NCBI RefSeq assembly: GCF_008974285.1
Contig: NZ_BKZV01000004.1
Span: 44,654-108,653 of the forward strand
Source of the DNA: Thermogemmatispora aurantia
GTDB taxonomy: Bacteria > Chloroflexota > Ktedonobacteria > Ktedonobacterales > Ktedonobacteraceae
Direction of reading: 5' to 3'
DNA length: 64,000 nucleotides
Every line of letters starts with the position of its first letter. Positions within the stretch are counted from its first letter, which is position 1. Shown piece by piece: positions 61,501 through 64,000 of this stretch. The notes below the pieces were generated by a model. The model was not told where the DNA came from, did no database searches, and saw nothing but the letters and a program-made list of their open reading frames with translations. Made by a program: the position numbers and the translations under genes.

Positions 61501-62533
61501 TTTGTCGGCGGACCCGGTCCAGGGGAATGCGCAGGGGGCGGATCCGTACGCCTACGTTGCAGGGAACCCGGAGACGTTCAACGATCCCTCGGGACTGATG
61601 TATGTTTGCCCTGGGGTAGGGGGGTGTGGTGGGGGGGGATCGAGTGCGGTGAAGGAAGGGGGGGCGGTAGGGCATGCGGCTGGTGGGGTGGTTGGGGTCG
61701 CCGCTGGTGGTGGCGGTTGTCTCTGGTGTGTCTCAGTCAGGGTTCCGCGGACGGGGGATGGCGGTGGTGGCCAGGGGGAAACTCCAGCCCCGTGTATGGA
61801 GACCTACTACAACGATGTGGTAGGCTGCAGTAAGCTGGTCAGTCAGGTCTCGCTGAAGGGAGCAGTGGGGGGCCAGCTCCCGCTGAGTTGCTCGCTGGCT
61901 ATAGGGGATGTGCTGACTGGCGTCTCTATACAGGTGGGGATGAGCTGCGGGTCCATAGGGATCACGGGCACGGTGGATGTCGTTGACCAGCACTGTATGA
62001 CGACGTCGATGATGGCCTGTGTGGATGGAGAAAGTGGTGAGAGTGGCAAGGAAGGAGAGGGTGCGGAGGAGCGAGATAATAGGGGAGTTGTTCTCCGCTT
62101 GGATGGAGGGGGAGGAGACCCGGGGTTGCCTCCTGATCAGCCCGTTCGGGCAGGGCCGGTTGGTGGGGAAGAGCAGCCGGGGGCCGACTGGCCTGTTAAC
62201 AAGAAGGGACAGCCCTATCCGCGTGTCCCAGACCCGCGTACCGGTCAGCCGATTCCATTTCCTGAAGGGGTGTCTGGAAAGGTTCCTGAAGGGCAGAGAG
62301 TGAGCTGGAAACCGCAAGACGCTAGAGCTGCGCGTGGCGTGTTTATTAGGGAGTGGTATGATCGAGGTTTCCCTACGCCTGAGGGGGGGTGGGATCAGTA
62401 TGAGTTGCATCATATTTTGCCCAGAGCATATGGAGGTGATAATGATTTCTGGAACCTGGTCCCTTTGACTAAGGAAGATCATGGGAAGTTTACGGGGTGG
62501 TGGGCTGCGTGGCAACCACCCGAAGGTGAGTAA
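55520..62533 (+). CDS. Secreted RHS-repeat polymorphic toxin with C-terminal HNH nuclease
   Basis: 2337 residues. The ATG follows GATCAGGGGGG. An N-terminal membrane/signal segment (FLFLAFMCLLIWHLLG) with AHA-QS cleavage site at 58 suggests export. A Pro/Thr/Ser-rich stalk is at about 175-225. From about 345 (GNSGQFSYSYPLSVVAGPPG) a long YD/RHS-type repeat shell runs to the RHS core, which ends GLDYYGARYYDPQVGLFLSA ... NPETFNDPSG near 2030. A Cys- and Gly-rich stretch follows, then the toxin tip at about 2240-2337: PDPRTGQPIPFPEG, and YELHHILPRAYGGDNDFWNL near 2293, an LHH-type HNH nuclease motif. The shell presumably encloses the tip and releases it by self-cleavage at the DPxG region. Confidence 0.93.
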   Translation: MSSNAPHNDSGRFCPHTVRNTITREGGKKRFLFLAFMCLLIWHLLGQEWTLIAPVAHAQSWPPALAPAQLTFAQFLQQRQPANNPDSFSFPARVPALPVDSEPTQLATLPSAQPATMKPLAQSLSPALLSGSAGNGSGVLDLQGSDGRLEIQIPAGSLDFSQAQIVNTSASSASVSSPSPRLTPIPVASPTPTPSPTASPVPTPSPTPSPTPPPTGTPTPPFSLNATQLHGLFPAAVSVLGMYQIQVTDSQGRLVSGVRLQQPITLLYHYQPDDLARLDLDPGTLWLTWPDAIAAARAAGQPFSQYQVPLQNDPQTHTLSAQVTALASGTLAISGAAANGAPPTPLLDAVQGNSGQFSYSYPLSVVAGPPGTTPALALVYSSESTNERHNTSAPSGMLGEGWSLSGLGAITADDYPSGSAKAGTWYFLSGAGASDRLVPNPGSTTSFTPQHINGYRIQMMNANTSTPCFQVWDDVGNYYTFGCTSDSLQYVIESDGTRQNYEWDLNRITLANEGPGTAGRYINITYFQDKTSHGVRSAAPRQIVYGDASGVAGTIDFYYRAPFSSEPYVTSYGTNYNCSKAPPADTTLRCDDPLDHPNGLSAPSVMSTFSLQQIVSYIGDDSSASHRAYSYQFAYHDDPFAQAWDDYTQIQTYDAGNHLLTQVTPTVYQNGTAHNLRPLVLTYTSDGLADGYIDLSHSIQNGQQHYTQITYWRYLTRVVDEQTGQGASISYATATANAHGTPYDSASGDDRHDPLYCSTHSDCTGTFAHPDDKQWGVQVVTRITALGTDSSASAIPKATYVFHYRLKVVGTGCPTDSQGDSDCLADSWAPPSEGDWMDFYHQEFRGFQWVYITTPAGNLIARAYATTNGWGSQAGDSGNYTAGNLYEEDIYQGNSTSSPLLKQTRNVYAGNGMHNACDGRYDLTYVPCAVLLLTSKTTFYEGTNNSNAPWVQVSNTYAGYSSTDGIDQSQYQNLLSQQITASNAPTIARSWTYQPTDTTINGWVYHNLRSVVHSQLTDSSGHVWLCQDTSYDEGAASGVPRPAAGWPTTVTTSSDCTNPSQTALTTYYGYDADGNLLASVDAVGVANPSLYANAGCSLSSAPSFMSSAWTTGHYTGCTTYDSYQARPVSETNALGQTVTLAYDYTQGGLLRSTTDVNGQTTSQNVSYNGANTTTSVTLPLETASYTDQETVNPSSCTASSSLPCYEVDTVSSLYPNAVSRTFYDALGRAVETRTPGPMPGQDTIVFTVYDDSTNSVFRSVPFQVASGSGWVDPNGAIDINGQAPGGTVTFYDALGRVIAERDPNYGSSQEPGIACSAVLRGTYTACVNYGLGSPVGDSTLYSYVQSIDADNHMTVSFSDALGRTRYSQTYNSVASPSASAISSNVAAQRAVQYNALDEPTVVTVTDLAPQAGQTITSVSTSMSYDDLGRLVHLFDPDRGPHDYSYDPDGHLVTDVSGSRTLGYIYDLLGRLVCMQDAAPAQSVAVACSSGAHPFVQNTYDTSTLGSQGDSDFPVGRLTQSVATTWYPDGSSATVTERFQYDQRGRLTTSTLALGLPASWNVTTPLPTYQQQISYNDADQVTTTTTSTSVAGDPGYSFTQVYDPDAGTLVALSPTTGSSPLLASVTYNARALPDTVTIQTASGSAPAATEQFSYDADLRPVAVQALWGSGSGQSGSIFSQTRSYDVAGNVLSLTTQQSAVPGVANSGGSETQVFCYDAQERLVWAGNLGTPPAAGNGLCGSATPSNTISGAGYSSSFSYTNLGQLWQGPLNGNGPTLQYLYCDSTHPHQLTGLYPAGTTCSGTGGVVAPYAASYDLWGNMTTRSLNGTSQTLDYDPLDELVHWQNPTASAEEWYVYDATGERVLRRSVTPGSTTLTVYAFGLEEHVYTGDGRLLSTTHYYDLGGQLLGELSGVGSQPGKTQLFLTDQVGSVVATFSNADGAAALVGNQGYGPYGNQRYRAGDMGTARGFTGQYGDDVSGLDYYGARYYDPQVGLFLSADPVQGNAQGADPYAYVAGNPETFNDPSGLMYVCPGVGGCGGGGSSAVKEGGAVGHAAGGVVGVAAGGGGCLWCVSVRVPRTGDGGGGQGETPAPCMETYYNDVVGCSKLVSQVSLKGAVGGQLPLSCSLAIGDVLTGVSIQVGMSCGSIGITGTVDVVDQHCMTTSMMACVDGESGESGKEGEGAEERDNRGVVLRLDGGGGDPGLPPDQPVRAGPVGGEEQPGADWPVNKKGQPYPRVPDPRTGQPIPFPEGVSGKVPEGQRVSWKPQDARAARGVFIREWYDRGFPTPEGGWDQYELHHILPRAYGGDNDFWNLVPLTKEDHGKFTGWWAAWQPPEGE

Positions 62534-62547
62534 GAAGGAGGGAAGCG

Positions 62548-64000
62548 ATGGAACCAAGTAAGCGGATCGAAGAACATCGCCGACGGTATGATCCGAGGCA
62601 GGTGATACGTGCGCTGCGGGAGAGCCTGGACGAGCGAGGGCGCCTGCGCGTGCTAGTGGAGGGCTGGCGCTGGGAAGTGAGTTTTCGTTTTGGGGAGCCG
62701 GCCAGGGAGGAGGAGCTGGAGGAGCTGGAGGCGAGGCTGCGGCTGGCGTTGCCGGATGTGAAGGTGCCGCTGCCGTGGAGCTATCGGGAGTGGCTCAAGG
62801 AGAGCAATGGGGCGGTGCTGTATCGAGATGAGGACGAGTATGGGCTGGGGGGGTACCGGCTCTTCAGCACGGGGGAGCTGGTGAGCAAGCAGGTGGAGTG
62901 GCAGGCGACGCTCTATGATGAGCACTGGCTGCCGAGTGGGCTGGTGGTGGGGGAGCTGATCGGGGGCCAGGATACGATTGTGCTGGAGACGGGGGAGGTG
63001 AGTGAGCAGAGTGGGGAGGGGATCGTGCTGGACGGGGATTGCGAAGAGAAGCCTGAGGAGTGGCGAGCGATTGCGCACAGCTTTGGGCAGTGGCTCAGCT
63101 GGCTGGTGACGGCGCAAGGAGCTGGCTACTGGGGGTGGTACGCGCCGCAGCGGAGGGGTGGGCAGAGGGAAGGAGAAGAGGGGGGGAGGAAGCGGGCGAG
63201 ATGGAAGCGATGGCCGGTAGTGGTGGACCCGCGTACGGGGGAGCGGGTAGAGGCGCCGGAGCTTGGGGAGAGGAGGCGGCTGGCGGCGTGGGAGCGAGAG
63301 GTGTGGGGGTATGCGGAGAGGAGGAGGTATGTGAGGAGGTGGAGGGAGCAGGGGAGGGAGGAGTTGCCAGGGGGCTGGAAGCGCTATGATGTGGTGCAGG
63401 TGGTGCCGAGGGAGTATGGAGGGGGGAATGAGGAGGAGAACCTGGTGCCGGTGGATCGGGAGGTGCATGGGTGGTTGATGGTGCCGTGGTGGAGGGAGTG
63501 GGAGTGGGAGCGAGGGATGGGGAGAGGAGGAGGGAGCAGGAAGGAGAGGGAGGAGAGGAGTGAGCGAGGGAGGGAGGCAGAGGAGAGGGCGAGGGAGGGA
63601 CTCAGGAGGCTGAAGGAGCTGAAGGAGCGGGTTGGGCCGAGGGGGAAGGTGCAGGTGAGGGATGAGGAGGGGCAGGAGTGGGAGGCGTGGATGCAGTTTG
63701 GGGAGCCAGCAGGAGAGGAAGAGGTGAGGTCGTTGGAGGTGAGTTTGCGGCGGGGGGGAAAGGAGCTGAGGGGAGGGCTGGCGAGGGGATATCGAGAGCT
63801 GCTGCAGGTGAGCAATGGGATGGAGCTGTATGTGGATGGGGAAGCGGGCCAGTGGGGCTATCGGCTCTATCGGGCAGAGGAGGTGTACGGCAAGACAGTC
63901 TCTAGGGAGCTGGCATATGGGAGTGCGAGGTGGCCGGAGCGGTACCTGGTGATCGGGGAGACGTTGGGAGATGGGGATCTGATCGTGCTGGAGATGGAGG
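62548..64000 (+). CDS. SUKH - inactive HNH - SUKH fusion, probable immunity protein (runs off the window)
   Basis: One frame is open from ATG 62548 (after AAGGAGGGAAG, 15 bp past the toxin stop) to the window edge, at least 484 residues. About 45-165 is a SUKH (SMI1/KNR4) domain: LPWSYREWLKESNGAVLY, YRLFSTGELV, LPSGLVVGELIGGQDTIVLE. About 224-310 copies the toxin tip: VVDPRTGERVEAPE, then YDVVQVVPREYGGGNEEENL and LVPVDREVHGWLMVPWW, but the LHH of the toxin is VVQ here, so it should be inactive. From about 375 a second SUKH domain begins (YRELLQVSNGMELY, YRLYRAEEVY, LVIGETLGDGDLIVLE). SUKH proteins neutralise RHS-type nuclease toxins. The coding strand is extremely purine-rich from 63130 to 63780. 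Confidence 0.85.
   Translation, partial: MEPSKRIEEHRRRYDPRQVIRALRESLDERGRLRVLVEGWRWEVSFRFGEPAREEELEELEARLRLALPDVKVPLPWSYREWLKESNGAVLYRDEDEYGLGGYRLFSTGELVSKQVEWQATLYDEHWLPSGLVVGELIGGQDTIVLETGEVSEQSGEGIVLDGDCEEKPEEWRAIAHSFGQWLSWLVTAQGAGYWGWYAPQRRGGQREGEEGGRKRARWKRWPVVVDPRTGERVEAPELGERRRLAAWEREVWGYAERRRYVRRWREQGREELPGGWKRYDVVQVVPREYGGGNEEENLVPVDREVHGWLMVPWWREWEWERGMGRGGGSRKEREERSERGREAEERAREGLRRLKELKERVGPRGKVQVRDEEGQEWEAWMQFGEPAGEEEVRSLEVSLRRGGKELRGGLARGYRELLQVSNGMELYVDGEAGQWGYRLYRAEEVYGKTVSRELAYGSARWPERYLVIGETLGDGDLIVLEME

Noticed and set aside
63060..63389. 109-codon plus-strand frame rich in Gly, Ala and Glu
   Set aside because: Overlaps the immunity gene in another frame; its open length is explained by the lack of T in the purine-rich strand.
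62653..63468. 271-codon minus-strand frame, Pro/Leu/His-rich
   Set aside because: It is the mirror image of the purine-rich immunity gene; the plus frame has two SUKH domains and a toxin-like domain, this one only low-complexity residues.

Overview
The window is GC-rich (roughly 60-65% by eye) bacterial DNA. It looks like a Ktedonobacteria-type Chloroflexota chromosome, probably close to Thermogemmatispora. That placement is an inference from gene style: an isocitrate dehydrogenase with a long C-terminal extension, STAND/TPR proteins, a PIG-V-like mannosyltransferase, BTAD regulators, and a contractile injection system wired to a Ser/Thr kinase. No rRNA, tRNA or CRISPR array was seen.

Layout. 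(1) 1-7021: branched-chain metabolism. The end of leuC and all of leuD are followed by a complete branched-chain 2-oxoacid dehydrogenase set (E1 alpha, E1 beta, E2, a small unknown protein, E3). (2) 7.2-14.0 kb: small membrane proteins, small unknown genes, two miniature XRE regulators with palindromic operator candidates, and a nucleotidyltransferase pair in which the first member has lost its catalytic motif. (3) 14.1-20.8 kb: ilvD, flanked on both sides by accessory modules that end in partial copies of ilvD itself. The right-hand module holds a large TIR-STAND protein, an intact 3' fragment of lhgO and a decayed membrane-protein fragment. (4) 20.8-22.1 kb: a PIG-V-like mannosyltransferase. 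(5) 22.4-44.4 kb: an 18-gene contractile injection system (eCIS) locus. It holds a cap protein, AAA+ ATPase, two DUF4157-led cargo candidates, a second DUF4255 protein, sheath, two tubes, small assembly proteins, a long disordered DUF4157-like protein, a LysM spacer, hub-spike, PAAR tip, gp25 wedge, baseplate J, an FHA-tail protein I fusion, and a transmembrane Ser/Thr kinase with its own FHA domain and an outer propeller-like sensor. (6) 44.5-51.2 kb: a BTAD regulator converging on the eCIS, then lhgO and icd diverging from each other (2-hydroxyglutarate / 2-oxoglutarate), an OsmC peroxiredoxin, a ROK protein and a small membrane protein. (7) 51.5-55.0 kb: a TIR-TPR protein and an acyl-CoA synthetase. 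(8) 55.5-64.0 kb: a 2337-residue secreted RHS polymorphic toxin with a C-terminal HNH nuclease. It is followed by one very long reading frame, still open at the window edge, that reads SUKH immunity domain - inactivated copy of the same HNH toxin - second SUKH domain.

How the parts may work together. The core genes point to leucine/valine synthesis and branched-chain acyl-CoA production. The accessory genes are mostly conflict or signalling systems: an eCIS apparently gated by phosphorylation, TIR proteins, a nucleotidyltransferase pair and an RHS toxin-immunity set. The strongest unexplained signals are the SUKH/dead-toxin/SUKH fusion, the kinase-FHA wiring of the injection system, and the repeated use of ends of ilvD and lhgO as junctions around mobile defence-like genes.
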